From assembly GCA_030063045.1 (NCBI GenBank), contig JAQSEB010000035.1, positions 186,001-250,000 on the forward strand: a stretch of DNA of 64,000 nucleotides, in the 5' to 3' direction. This document shows, piece by piece, positions 17,201 through 28,829 of the stretch (position 1 is its first letter; every line of letters starts with the position of its first letter). Below the pieces are notes generated by a model. The model was given only the letters and a program-made list of their open reading frames with translations. It ran no database searches and was not told the DNA's origin. This DNA is from Pratylenchus scribneri. Lineage: Eukaryota; Nematoda; Chromadorea; Rhabditida; Pratylenchidae. The translations under genes were made by a program, and so were the position numbers.

Positions 17201-20200
17201 AAGGAAGAAAGGAAATGATGGAGGGTTTGGGGTGCTGACAATGACATGGCCAAGGGAGGAATGGTGCAAAAAAGGAGGGGCAGTCAGCACTCAGCAGCCC
17301 GAATTATTTACTCCTCTGAACCCGTCCCACCCCTTTCGACCTTAATTGCAAACTATGTGTATGTGCTACTGAATGGGTAATCGAATTTTTTCCCCGTTTT
17401 TCCAACTAGAACTAAACCCAAAAATTGGCGAATATCATAAGGGAAAATGAGCAATTTTCTACGGGTTTTCATTCCTCCATTCCCGGGTGACTATTTCCTT
17501 TCCATTCTTATCTTCTCATTTCATTAAAATATGCCAAAGTCCAAAAAATGCATCCATTCCGCCGGTGGGTCCATCCAAAAAATGTACCTTTTACTTTGCT
17601 TTTGTTGGTCTCCTTTTTTTCCTTTGCCTCTTTTTTCTGTTCCTCTTTGTCCTTTCGGCACAATCTTGCGGTTGCGCCAAAAAGGAATCCTCGTTTGCTT
17701 ATTCCTTTTCCATTTTCCCTATTATTTGTTGTTGTTGTGGCCAATGATGATGGCATTTCCCATGGAGGGCATTGTTCAACGGCTGGCGAATTCTCCACCC
17801 TGGATGATTCGCTCACTGCCAACGGCGCTGGTGAACGCAAATTATGCACAGTTTTGACTGATTGAACATTTCTGAATGATGGTTGCTTTTTTTTTTAAAT
17901 AAATAATTTTTGGACCTTAATTTTACGGCACCACTTTTTTCTACATTTCTTGTCTTATTTGCCTTTTGTTGTTCATCATCTTCCGGGATGGAATTACTTT
18001 TGCGAAAAAGTCGTGCTGAGCCAATTAAAGGTTCTATCGAAGGGAAATTGAGCTAATTTATCCTTAAAATGGCACACAAATTTACCAATTTTTTGTGGCT
18101 TTTCCCTCTCACGACTTTCGCTCCTTCCTCTTCTCTTCACCAAAGGACTGCCCTCATAAACTCGATTTGCCACCATTCTAAGACTTCTGGTCGTGAAAAC
18201 CTATAAAATTATTCAAACCACTTTAAATATAAATAAATATTTACACGACGTTTCCCCTCTTTTTCATTCTGAATTTCTAATTCTTTTTGGCTTGTATCAG
18301 CGGCTCCAAATGAAACGGATGACTTTGTTGTACGAATTACGGTTTCGGATTGAGAATCCAATGATCCAAGTGGCGGAAATGATTGCGGCGATTTACGAAG
18401 AAGTGAAAGCACTTTTGGTGGTGAACGATGGCCACCACTTGGCGGGGAGGCTGGAGGCGGCAAAATGGGCGGAGATGGCGGCCGCATTTCTTTGATTTCT
18501 TCTTTTTCCACTTCCAATTTTTCTTCCTTTTCATCAATTTTTTTGAATTCTTCCTCTGGCAAAATTGAAATCCTTTTCTCTGGAGTCCATAAACAAAATG
18601 GCAATTCCGCTTTTCGACTTAATTCTGGCAGTTTTTCCTCAAATGGCAATGGCGCGAATTGAACTTGTTTGATCATTTCTATATATAATTTAAATTAAAC
18701 AATTAATTAAATTATTTCACACCTTTTTGCCTTCTTTCCTCCTCCAATTCTTCGTCCGGTGGCAATCGCCTTGATGGAGAAGGGATTAATGTTGTTACGG
18801 GCATTCTTTTGGGCAATTCCCTTTGCTCTTCCATACTTTTCGATTTTGGCATTGGTTCGGCAATTTGTGGTATTCTACTTCCTTGCCTTTGAATCTCTAA
18901 ACTTCGACTCATTGGTAATTCAATTTCAGTTTTTGTCGACTTTCCATGTGTTAAACGATTGAAACGATTCTGAATAAAAAAATTTGGTTTATTCCATCCC
19001 AATGCTTAATATTACCTTTACAGAATGGGCAACAGAAAGAAGTGGACTTTTTGGTTCTTTATTAATATTTTCATTTGATTCATTTTCCTTTCGACTTTTC
19101 TCTTTTCGTCGAACAAATTTTGGCAATTTGCTTGCCTTTTCCACTCTTCCTTTCCCGCCTTCATTGTTTTCAATTTCACTTGTTGTACTTTCGATTAACA
19201 TTGAATCTGGCCTAATAATAACTTCTCTCTGAATTGGTTCATCAATTGGATTATTTTCATCGATCATTTGAACAGTTTGATGTTGAAATCCACCACTTTG
19301 CCTTCGTGAATGTGTTGATTGAATGGATTCATTTGACCGGGATTCGGGAATTGGCGGAATTGCCCTGTTCAGGGGAGGACGTGGCCGATGCGTTTGGAAT
19401 CCATATTGTGAAACCTAAAATGAAATAAATATAAGAAATTATAATAATTTACTAACTAATGATTGTTTTTCGGTTGTTGCCATAATTGTTGGCACCGGTT
19501 CCCCTTCATTGTTATTTGTAACGCCTGGGGGCAAATTTGGAAAATGTAGGAGTAATTGTTCATTGACATTGTTGTTTTGGTCATCTTCATCCAAAAGGAT
19601 TGGCCGAGGAGTGGAAGGCGTCCAACCACTGGATGAGGGGCTAACAAAAGTGGTATTGGCCGAACTCGGGGGAATATTTGGTCTTTTTGCACCCGGAATA
19701 ACCATCACTGTTGAATGGGTGCGCGGAAAAGCTGGAATCTAGAGGAGGGATATTTTGGATAAAATGATGCTGAAAACTGACCGAAATAGCAGTACCGGAA
19801 GCAGAACAGGAAGAACAACAACTAATCGGTGAACCAGTGGAAGCAGCCGCACGGCGAAGTCCACGAAAAGGGCTGAAAATAAAATGGGAAAATTATTACA
19901 TGGATGTATGGTTTTGGGGAAGGAAAAGTAAAGAAGAAATTCTATTTAAGCATGAAAACAAAACAGGGCGGCCAAAATGAACTTCCTAGGGGGAAATCCT
20001 TTTTGCCGCTCCCGATGTTGTGAATGTGGGGGGCGAGAAACGGAGCAGGAGGAGGACACAGCGACAAAGCCAATTGGGGATTAATGGCACATTGGATGGA
20101 TGGCGGTGGCAAAAGAATTTCTATGTTTGGGTGAGGGGAAAAAGTGTCCCCATGGGGGAAATGGCCACATTTCATATTGGTGCCACTTTTCCCTCACACA

Positions 20201-20520
20201 ATGTCAAAGGCACCATAAAAATGTGTCATTTTTGGCGGTGCTTGTCACTCATTTTCATTCGAAAAATACACACAAAATTGCAAGCATTTTGACATCAAAT
20301 ATATTTCCCATTTTTGGAAGCAACATTTTTGTGATAAAAATGAATAAAAGTTTATTCATTTTTCGATGAATTTTGAATTTTTTGCCACATTTTATTTTAT
20401 TTATTACCGTCTTCGTCGGAATGCCCAAATCCGTTCCAACAGGTCCTTCATGCATTTGCCCACTTCCGGAAGCGATGCCAAGCTCCTCCTTATTCCTCCT
20501 TTAGGATATTCTTTTTTGGG
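14273..20520 (-). CDS. long Ser/Pro-rich protein with C-terminal coiled coil, unrecognised
   Basis: A chain of minus-strand exons with coding character. The most 5' exon I support begins at 20520 (RRSLASLPEVGKCMKDLLER) and splices in frame to PFRGLRRAAASTGSPISCCS. Others include RPNIPPSSANTTFVSPSSSG, NEQLLLHFPNLPPGV, KLPKFVRRKEKSRKEN, PPSPPILPPPASPPSGGH, RPTLAQLLASPVPRKKP and RNAPKQVETAKMKAIGK. The last exons give ISEFRSDLTELRDSVRR, then DLEELETLRLQNAILREQL, and a leucine-heptad coiled coil ending KQLRGEI at 14273. No enzymatic domain is seen; the architecture suggests a cytoskeletal or scaffold protein. The 5' end is not resolved and may extend past 20520 (see 21378-21690). One intron holds an AT-rich degenerate repeat. 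Confidence 0.6.
15440..16075. repeat. AT-rich degenerate tandem repeat
   Basis: About 20 imperfect copies of a ~30-base unit of the form AATTTTCAAAATATTTAATT followed by TATGAGAA, strongly diverged in length. It lies within an intron of the coiled-coil gene and carries no open frame. Confidence 0.75.
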
Positions 20521-22888
20521 CTAAAAGGTCTGCAGAAGATCCGTTTAAATGTGAAAGGGAGGAGGGATGTGCCAGCAAAAGCCGAAGCAAAAGGGGACAA
20601 CAATGAGAGGGCACAATGTGGCCAAAGGAATTCCAATTAGCCGAAGCGGTGGAAGAATGGGGAATAGAGGAATGAAGGAAGGAGATGAAGCCAAAATGGG
20701 GGAAGGGAATGGCGGGTTGCCTAGCAAAGAGGCCCAAAAGAAGAAGGGAAATGGAGGATTTTTGAAAAGAAGAATAAGCCCTCCGGCAAATGTATTGAGC
20801 CGCGCAAAGTAGCGAAGATACTTTTGCAATGGGAATTCTTCTGGCCACAGAGGGGGTTGGGAAAAATGTGGCGACGATGGATTGGCCAAGGGGTGGGGGG
20901 GGGGGGGGGGGAATGAAGGTTGGCATTGGCACAAACAAAAGGGGCAGCCGAGGGGGAAACAATATTCGATATGGATGGGAAGGGGGAGGGGGAGGAGGGT
21001 GGAATGCGGATGCGAAATTGGAAATAGATGGAAATGGTTTGGGTGGGGGCACTCCCAAAAAAGCTGGGCAAAAAGGCGAGTGAATATGAACGGCCGAGAG
21101 TGATGGAAATTGGAAAAAGCATCGACAAATTTTTCAATTTTTGATGAGGTTTTTCCATTTTGGCGCACATCGATTAGGCTCATTTATTTATGACCGATAG
21201 GAAGATTTGATAGGAAAAACCCCGCAGGGATGGCAAAAATCGGAGGAAAGGACACCCAAAAAAGAAAAGAGATTGATGACCCCATAAAATGCAAATATCC
21301 TTTATATTCTTTCTTTTTGTTCTTTTTTACCCTCTATAAAATATCCCCCAAAATTATAAATTTAATATTTTGCCCACCTGTTCATAATTCTGACTGTCGA
21401 ATTCCGATGCTGATTAAAATGGTGTCTTTTTTCCACAATTTTTATTTGCAACTTTTTTGCCGCTTCAATGCTTTGTGCCGTCCCAACAATTGATGAATGT
21501 TTTTTCTGCCTTTTTGTGTGCGTTGTCAAATATCCAAATTTGCTGCCTTGTTTTCCCGTATTTTGCTGCTTTTCCGCGCTGAATTCTGCGCCCATCAACT
21601 GTGATGGAAAAAGCCAAGAATGGTGGCCTTTGAATGGGATATAGCCTTGGCCCTTCTCTGCTGAACAAATTTGTATGGATGAGAAGGAATGCTGATGAGG
21701 AAAGGAATGGGAAAAGGGGAAAATGGCCATGGTGGGAAATTGAATTTGACGGGAAAGTGGCAAGAAAGGGGGGATAAATTGAGTGGGGCAACTTTTATTA
21801 GCATGCAAAGATGCTGTCGCACATTGTGATGTATGGCAATGGCACAAAATGCCAATGATGGGAGGGAATATGGAGATGAGCTGCCGGCACATTGCCTTGG
21901 GCATTGTTTGCTTTCGGCATGAGTTCAACAAAAAAGTGGATGGGGAATTTGTCTATAAAATGCCTTAAATTTGAGGGAATGGGCCAACAAGAGTTTGCTA
22001 AACTATGGCAAAATGGCCCATTTTGTTCCTTTGCCAACCTTTAAGCAGCGGTTGGCTGCCCCCCTCTCACTCTATTGAAGAGGCAAAGGTGAATGGGGGC
22101 GGCGGCCAGAACCACACAAAGCACCTCAATATAAAGGAAATATTTTGGTCTATGGAAAATGCCAATATTTCCTTCATAAAATGAATGTTTTGGTTTATTT
22201 ATAGTTGCGCAAAAATATATCCGCTGCTTGTTTTCCAACCAATCTTGGTTTCCTCTCGACTTTCTCTTTATTAAGGAAGTCGCGCAAATCAATATTAAAT
22301 GGGAAGAAATGGCCAAGACATCCGCGGAGGAATTCTGTGCCTTTTGGCCAACAAACTTCTTTCATCCTTGGCTTTCCATTTGCTTTTCCACACTTTTCAT
22401 TGCACTTTTGGTGTCCTCTCAGCTGGAAGTGTCGCCATTTGGAGAAGAGGGAGACCAAAATAGCGGAAACGGCGCCGAAATTATGCGTCGACCCCCGCCG
22501 ATGACAATTTTGGATAAAAGGGGAAAATTTTGAAAAAGCTAGCATTGGTGGATGGGACATTGGGAAGAGACCAATTTTGGCACCAGCCACCGGACAAGCA
22601 GATAAATAATTAATGCTCAAGTGGAAATGGGGGGAAAGGCACTTTCTTCCAATTTGCCACCAAAATGGCCAATGATGAATGTGCCAAAAGGGACAGCCGG
22701 GCCCAAAATGAATTGAGGGAATATGACACTGTGGCAATGAAATGCATTTATGAAATGATATGGAATTTGGTTAAATGGATGGATGGATGTAGGAAAATAT
22801 TATGGCATAAATTATTTAATTAGCCAAATGCATTCATTCGGTGGCACATTGACCATATAAAGTTATGGGTGGATTATAATGCATAATT
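20521..22888. other. gene-poor stretch, mostly non-coding
   Basis: Contains a 17-base G tract (20895-20911), a purine-rich block around 20830-21060, and long frames open on both strands (20501-21183 and 22195-22737) that look compositional. One segment, 21378-21690 on the minus strand, reads like a real exon and is listed separately. Confidence 0.4.
21378..21690 (-). CDS. possible 5' exon, unknown protein
   Basis: Minus-strand open segment with good coding character (for example GKQGSKFGYLTTHTKRQKKH and IVGTAQSIEAAKKLQIKIV). It ends at a consensus donor, AACAG then GTGGGCAAAA, at 21378. No homologue is recognised. It could be an upstream exon of the coiled-coil gene at 14273-20520 or belong to a separate gene. 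The 5' boundary is not defined. Confidence 0.3.
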
Positions 22889-23124
22889 TACCGTAATTCT
22901 TTTTAAAACCCCAGTCTCTAATAATTCATCACCCTCGACTTTGAGAATCATATTTCCCGGAGAGGGTGAACTCTTAAAGTAAAATTTTTTATTGCATTTT
23001 CTTTAAAGCTCTACAAAATCCTGAAATATGCAAAAATTAACGAATTGGACCCCAAATTTTCCCAGTTTTTGTGAGGTTGAAAAATAATTCCCCATGGGGT
23101 GTTAAAAGAGAATATACGGTAATT
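22889..23124. repeat. foldback element, family D copy 2
   Basis: Ends TACCGTAATTCTTTTTAAAA and, inverted, GTTAAAAGAGAATATACGGT. The core matches 24149-24392 and 3334-3560 in reverse orientation. It lies just upstream of the hydroxyacid oxidase gene. Confidence 0.6.
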
Positions 23125-23331
23125 ACATTTTTCATTTGAGAATTTACAAATCTTTATTATTATTCCGGCATTTTTCTTCAAAATTTTTTTCCAAAATTGG
23201 AAAATGATCACGTACTTTAAATCTTTAGTACATAATAAACTGGACATCATTTTTCCTTTCCCATATCAGCCGTTGATAATTAATTGATATGGATGGAGGG
23301 GAAAATGAAAATTGATTGAAGAATTGGGGGC

Positions 23332-23347
23332 GGGGGGGGGGGGGGGG
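23332..23347. repeat. poly-G tract, 16 bases
   Basis: Uninterrupted run of 16 G, 65 bases upstream of the oxidase start codon. Similar runs occur at 20895-20911 (17 G) and 56532-56549 (18 G), with C runs at 48834-48847 and 59198-59211 (14 each). Confidence 0.9.
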
Positions 23348-23411
23348 TTGACCATTTCAATCGAATTTTTAATCAACAAATTTCCAAATTTTGTTATTTC
23401 AACAATTAAAA

Positions 23412-25238
23412 ATGAGCCAATTATTGGATTTAATTTCCCTTCATGATGTTGAGAAAAGGGCATTGGATATTTTGCCTTTGGCCGTTCGAGGATATTATTC
23501 AAGCGGAGCTGACGATGAAGAAACAGTTCGAGCGAATAGGGAGGCTTTCCGAAAGTATTGTAAAAATCAAAATCCAATTTATTTATCTTTAATATATCCA
23601 ATAAAGTTTTTGGATTCGACCATTTGTGCTTCGGGATGTGAACATTTTGGACACTTCTGTTCGCATTTCTCTCCAATCCACATTTGCCAAAACATTCAAA
23701 TATCCAATTGGAATTGCTCCAACGGCATTCCAACGAATGGCAAATGATAAAGGGGAAATTGCCACTGTTAAAGGTACAAAAATTGGAGGGAATATTCATT
23801 TACGAATTCCAAATAAGCCGCCAATGAAACTGGAACATTGATGATTTGCAGCACATTGGCAACAGTTCCATTAGAAGATGTGGCCCAAAATGCTGGACCA
23901 GAAACAACAATTTGGTTTCAAGTAAATTTGTAAATGGAAAATGAAATTTATTTTACATTTTGTCAGCTTTATGTTTACAAAAATCGAAAAATAACGGAGC
24001 GCCTTGTGCGTAGGGCAGAGAAGGCTGGATATTCAGCGTTGGTGTTGACCGTCGATGCTCCAATATTTGGGAGAAGGCGAGCAGATGAACGCAATGGATT
24101 CGAATTGCCACAACATTTGAAGTTGGGCATAATAAATTTAATATTTTAATACCATAAATGTTCCTTTAATTCCTCATGGAAAATTATTTTTCAACCCCTT
24201 AAAAATAGGAGGGGTTTAATTCATTAATTTGTGGACATCTTTGAATGAATTTAGTTGATTTTGTATAGCTTTAGGGAACTAAGAAAATACTTTTTAAGTT
24301 TCACCCTCTGATGAGAGGAATTATGGGTCCTCAAAGTCAAGGATAAGGGAATTATTAGAGAGTGTGGAATTAAAAGAGCATTTACGGTATTTATGATTTG
24401 ATTTTTGACAGAATTGCCAATTTTGATGACGTCAAATCTTCAAAAACATTCGAAGGCGATGTTGGCTCTTCTGGCCTGTCACGCTATGTAATTTCCCAAT
24501 TTGATGCCACCCTAAATTGGACGGATTTACGGTGGCTCATTGATTTCACAAAATTGCCTGTAGATTTTAATTTAAAGGAAATATTCCCAACAATTATTTT
24601 AGGTGCTAATAAAAGGAATTGTACATCCGGATGATGCTTTAAAAGCAGTTCAGGCCGGTGCCGCCGGAATTTTTGTGTCAAATCACGGTGGAAGACAATT
24701 GGATCATTGCATTCCAACAATTGAGGCACTTCCTGAAATTGTCAATGCAGTCCAAGGAAAAATTCCTGTAGAGAAAAATTATAAAATGAATTCACTATTT
24801 TTGTTTTTGTAAATAAGATATTTGTGGATGGAGGATTTCGAACTGGGACAGATATTTTCAAGGCATTGGCATTGGGCGCAGAAATGATTTTTATTGGAAG
24901 GCCAATTATTTATGGATTGGCAGTTGGGGTAATTAATTATTATTGGGGATTATAAAGGGAAAAGGCATACCATATTTTCTCTATTAGAAACCCACTCTCT
25001 AATAAAAGCCAATACGACATATTTAAATGTTTTTTAAAGGGTAAAGAAGGAGTCAAACATGTGCTAAAATTGCTGCAAATGGAATTGGAATATTCTTTAA
25101 GATTATCTGGTTTGCCTTTGGCACAATAATATACTGTAGTAAAATCATTCATTTTTAGGATGTGTCAGCATTGAGGAATTACGAAAAGCAAAGGGAATTA
25201 TTGTCAGAAAAAACAACAATCATTCATCCAAATTGTGA
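23412..25238 (+). CDS. 2-hydroxyacid oxidase (glycolate oxidase family)
   Basis: FMN-dependent peroxisomal enzyme oxidising short- or long-chain 2-hydroxyacids to 2-oxoacids with release of hydrogen peroxide. Exons in order: [20 protein letters not shown] and [40 protein letters not shown] and [89 protein letters not shown] followed by [10 protein letters not shown], holding the catalytic His and substrate-binding Arg; [20 protein letters not shown] and [15 protein letters not shown], the FMN phosphate site. The last exon ([13 protein letters not shown]) ends at 25238 with SKL, a textbook PTS1 peroxisomal targeting signal. Key residues are present, so it is probably active. One intron carries a foldback repeat. 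Confidence 0.93.
24149..24392. repeat. foldback element, family D copy 3
   Basis: In an intron of the oxidase gene. Inverted ends AATACCATAAATGTTCCTTT and, reversed from the right end, AATACCGTAAATGCTCTTTT match at most positions. Confidence 0.65.
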
Positions 25239-25802
25239 CGATTAAAAAACATTTTTTTAAGCAAATAAATTATATCATTTTTTTATTTTCCACCGAAAAA
25301 ATTATTCTTTATTTTTCTGTTGGCACAATTTTCCCTAATTTTTTCGCCGAGAAAAGCTTTTTTCAACACTAATTTTGTCCATTATGTTTTGTGAGTGTTT
25401 GTTGCCCGACTTTTCCCTGCAATCATCATCATCTTTTTCCCACCACCAAACTCGTCCTTCAGCCCACCCCCAATTCCCCCTCCTTCATTCGCCCCATCCG
25501 GTCCTTCTGCAAAAAGTTCCCCCTTTTTTCATCCACCTAATAAATGTTTGTTCTCGCTTCTTCCCCTTTATTTTGGCTGTGTCCATGTGCAACCTGCCCT
25601 TTCCGTTCACATCCTCCATCTGTCATTTCCCCCTCATCTCGGCCCACCACCACCAGCATATGCTGCCAGCCGCTTAATCCGTTGATCCCCCCTTCCACCC
25701 GTCATTTCGCGCCTAAAACACACTTCCACCCCAATTTCGGTCCATCAATTCGCCCACCCATCCAATCCATCCATCCATCCCGGGGCACAATTTTCCGCGC
25801 AA
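25239..25802. other. intergenic, pyrimidine-rich promoter-proximal DNA
   Basis: Between the oxidase and the EGF membrane-protein gene, both on the plus strand. The second half (about 25380-25800) is strongly C/T-rich, which opens long frames that do not look coding. It probably contains the promoter and 5' UTR of the downstream gene. Confidence 0.45.
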
Positions 25803-27717
25803 ATGAATACTAGCCCCAAGGGAGGAAGCGGCGACGGCGCAAATATGGTGGGCGTTGCCTTTTTGCGTGAAGTTGCGAAAATCAGCGAGTATCAGGGCAA
25901 CAATAATAGGCTGAAACGGGCCATCGCTCTCCCCATTGTGGCTGCTCGAATCAAAACCATCATGGACCCGGGTGGCGGAGAGGAGTTCATCGGATATGGA
26001 GGAAGGATTAGGGAAGGCCAGCAAAGGGTTCTTCCCCTTTATGAACTCAAAATTCGTTCAGGTTACTTTTTATTAGATATGGTATTTCCTATTAGTGGTC
26101 CTGGCTCCTGTGGGCTCTCAGGACCCTCTAGAAAGGATTACAAATCAAGGGGGGCTTCTAGTAGAGATGGGGCTACTAATAGAAGAAATACGGTAAATTC
26201 AATATGAATAATTATTACTAATTTTTAAGGCGAGGCTTCCAGTGCCTCTTTGCGCATTGCGACGGCACAACCCGGCGAACCTCAAATTGTTCGTTGCATA
26301 ATTCCAGCCGATTCCCGTAGAACATTCATACCTGGCACGCTATCACTGCATAAAGATGGTCGAAAAGTTGGCCATGCAGAAGAGAATGGAAATAGGTCAA
26401 TTCTTGAGAGTTTAATTTGTGGTCAATATTAATGAAAAAAGTGAATATGAAGGACAATTAAAAGATGAATGGGGGAGGGGAACATTCATTCGCCTAAAAT
26501 AGGCTAAAAAGTGGTTGTAAATGAATCCGCCAAACACCCATAAAAATATCCCTTCTTGCCTTTTTTGTGCAGTATTAGCTACGAATTTGTTCCCTGGGCG
26601 GATGACGCCATCCCAAATCGTGAAACATCATCGACAAAAGGACAAATGCAAACATCCCATTTTGGTTCACCTTCGCCGGCGGGTCAACGGGGAAGAATTG
26701 TCAGGCAAAAACAGAAAAAGCAACGGAAGAAAAAAATCCAGCAGAAACCAATTCTATTCCATTGTTCTGCTTCAATTTTCCCGTTGGAAGCCCAAAAACG
26801 AGGCAGATTGCCGTTGGCGAATACACATCAACGAACACTGAAAATGACACCTTGGCAAGGGAAAATGCAATCCGTTTCCGATTGTCCTCCAGAAGCAGAA
26901 GGATTCTGTAGAAATGGAGGAAAATGTGTTCAAATAGAGCCAGATGGAGCACGTTATTGCCTGTAAGAATTAAATAATATGAGCCAAAAATGCTTTCATC
27001 CATCATAGATGTTCGAACAATTTCAGCGGGCGTTATTGTGAAAGGCTCAATCCGGGTCTCAGTTAAGTTTGTTCCAAAAACAATTAAATAATAATTCATT
27101 AATTAGTTGGAACAATGCCCCTTTCGGCCCTCTGTCTTTCATTCGCCGGAATCCTATTACTTTTTCTTGTCATTCTTTTGACTGCGCTATTGGCAAAGGA
27201 AAAATGCGTGAGCAGAAGAATCAGAAAAGCATCGAAAACAATAAAAGCAGTGGCCGTCCGATTGGACACAAATGATGAGGAGGAGGCAATTTTAATTGTT
27301 TTTAAGTTTAATTTTTGATTGTTGAAGGAAAGTTCAACGCCATTGGAGGATTTGTATGACACGGCCGATGGAATTCGCCGTGGTAGTCCTCCATCATCGG
27401 CCAACACAATGAGCAGTCCTAGCCCATCGCCCTCACGGATTCCTCGATTATATTCGGCGCCACAGAAGAAGCCAAAAAATGTGGCCGAAAATAATGGATG
27501 CTACGATAATTTGGAAAGGCTTAGGGAGGAAATTCAAAGGCAAAAAGCTGAATTGAATGAAAGAAGGGCAGCAAGTCGGATGGAAGAAGAAAATGCAATA
27601 ATTGAAAGGGAATTGTTGAGATCGCCGGATATGGACAGCCTACCCAGCAATGTGGCCCCATCCCCGCCAAAAAAAAAGAATGCCTATATGAATTTATTGG
27701 GGGAATTGCCGACATAA
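25803..27717 (+). CDS. single-EGF-domain transmembrane protein, neuregulin/LIN-3-like layout
   Basis: The first exon starts MNTSPKGGSGDGANMVGVAF without a signal peptide and contains GGGEEFIGYGGRIREGQQRV. A middle part (RCIIPADSRRTFIPGTLSLH, then KDGRKVGHAEENGNSISYEF across a splice at about 26396/26571) could be a weak Ig-like segment. A basic stretch (KQKKQRKKKIQQK) follows, then one EGF domain with six Cys: DCPPEAEGFCRNGGKC, then RYCLCSNNFSGRYCE. A membrane segment (LCLSFAGILLLFLVILLTAL) precedes a cytoplasmic tail with Ser/Pro repeats and a short coiled coil, ending GELPT at 27717. A juxtamembrane EGF without signal peptide is the layout of neuregulin-type ligands. The ligand role is inference, and splicing in the first half is uncertain. 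Confidence 0.7.
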
Positions 27718-28829
27718 TTGTGGCATTGGCAAATATAAATGTGATAAATATACCTAATGTTTGGGCTGATTTAGGAAATTGCCTTCTGCTGGAAAAGGGC
27801 CAGGATTTTTGCTTGCAGATTTTGGGAATCTCGGCTTCTAGGCAAACAATAGATTCGATAATAGGCTCATTCGACATGGTCGATTTAGTCTAGGAAATCT
27901 TAATTTCAGATCGGTTTAGGGTTAGGGGTAGTGCGCTGGAGGCGAGATTGGAATCTCCAACGAAAAGTATTTCTAAGAAGCCAATACCAATCTGGAATTG
28001 AAATTTCATATAGTAAATCGACCAAGCCTAATCGGATGAGACTATTCTCTAATCTGCTGTAGGAATTCTAGAAGTTGATTCTCAGAATCGGGCTACCTAA
28101 AAGCCTGAACTTTCCCATGAAAGGTCAATTTCCGATATCGGCCGTAACACCTATATAATCAAAGCTCATTTTTAATTGAATAAAAGATAATCAATCACCC
28201 ATCCACCACTCTACTAATTAAAATTATTCTACAATTTAATTACATTCAATAACACCATCAATAATTTATTCTTTCAACTGCAATTAAATTAAACAAATTA
28301 CAATAATAATAATAATAAGGCAAATGGTGGTTTTTGTCTGTCAATTTAAATAGCAAAAAAAAAAGAAATAAGCAAAAATGGGCCGCCAAAAAATATTGCA
28401 TAATAAACGGAATATTTGATTGATTGATTATTGAATGGATTCATCGTTTTTTGATTGGATATTGTGAAGAAACAGAAACACTTGAAGAGTTCAGACTTGC
28501 CGTTCCATCACTGAAAATTAATATTTAATTAATGAGGGAGGAGGGGAGAGGATAATTAGAATATTATTTGGATTTTGGAGGGATTTTGACAATAAATTGT
28601 GGGTGGATGGAGAAAATATCAATAATTAGTGTCATTTCATAATTGAATGAGGTTTATTTGTGGAAATGGAATTGGCAAGTTTTGGAAAAATAAAATTAAC
28701 AGTGAATTATTTTTGGCCGAATTAAAAGAAATGGGGAAATTTTCTTAAAGTTAATGCCAGTGGAATTTTATGTGAAATCCAAAATAAATCATCACAATGC
28801 CTTCATAAATGCCAAATCCATTCCATCAT
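27718..28829. other. convergent intergenic region
   Basis: Between the EGF membrane-protein gene (+) and the myosin light chain gene (-). Holds a family B foldback (27819-28097) and, at about 28441-28510 on the minus strand, a possible alternative last exon for the light chain. Confidence 0.5.
27819..28097. repeat. foldback element, family B copy 1
   Basis: Shares TTTGGGAATCTCGGCTTCTA, then GGCTCATT, then a central TAGGGTTAGG and GAAATTTCATA with the copy at 61499-61880. Its right end is more eroded than that copy's. Confidence 0.5.

Noticed and set aside
20501..21183. Long minus-strand frames rich in Pro, Phe and His
   Set aside because: The opposite strand is open too, and the composition mirrors a G-rich tract; no splice signals or homology.
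22195..22737. 180-codon minus-strand frame and overlapping plus-strand frame with a hydrophobic segment
   Set aside because: Both strands are open over the same stretch, no family is recognised, and there is no convincing start context. Left as non-coding with low certainty.
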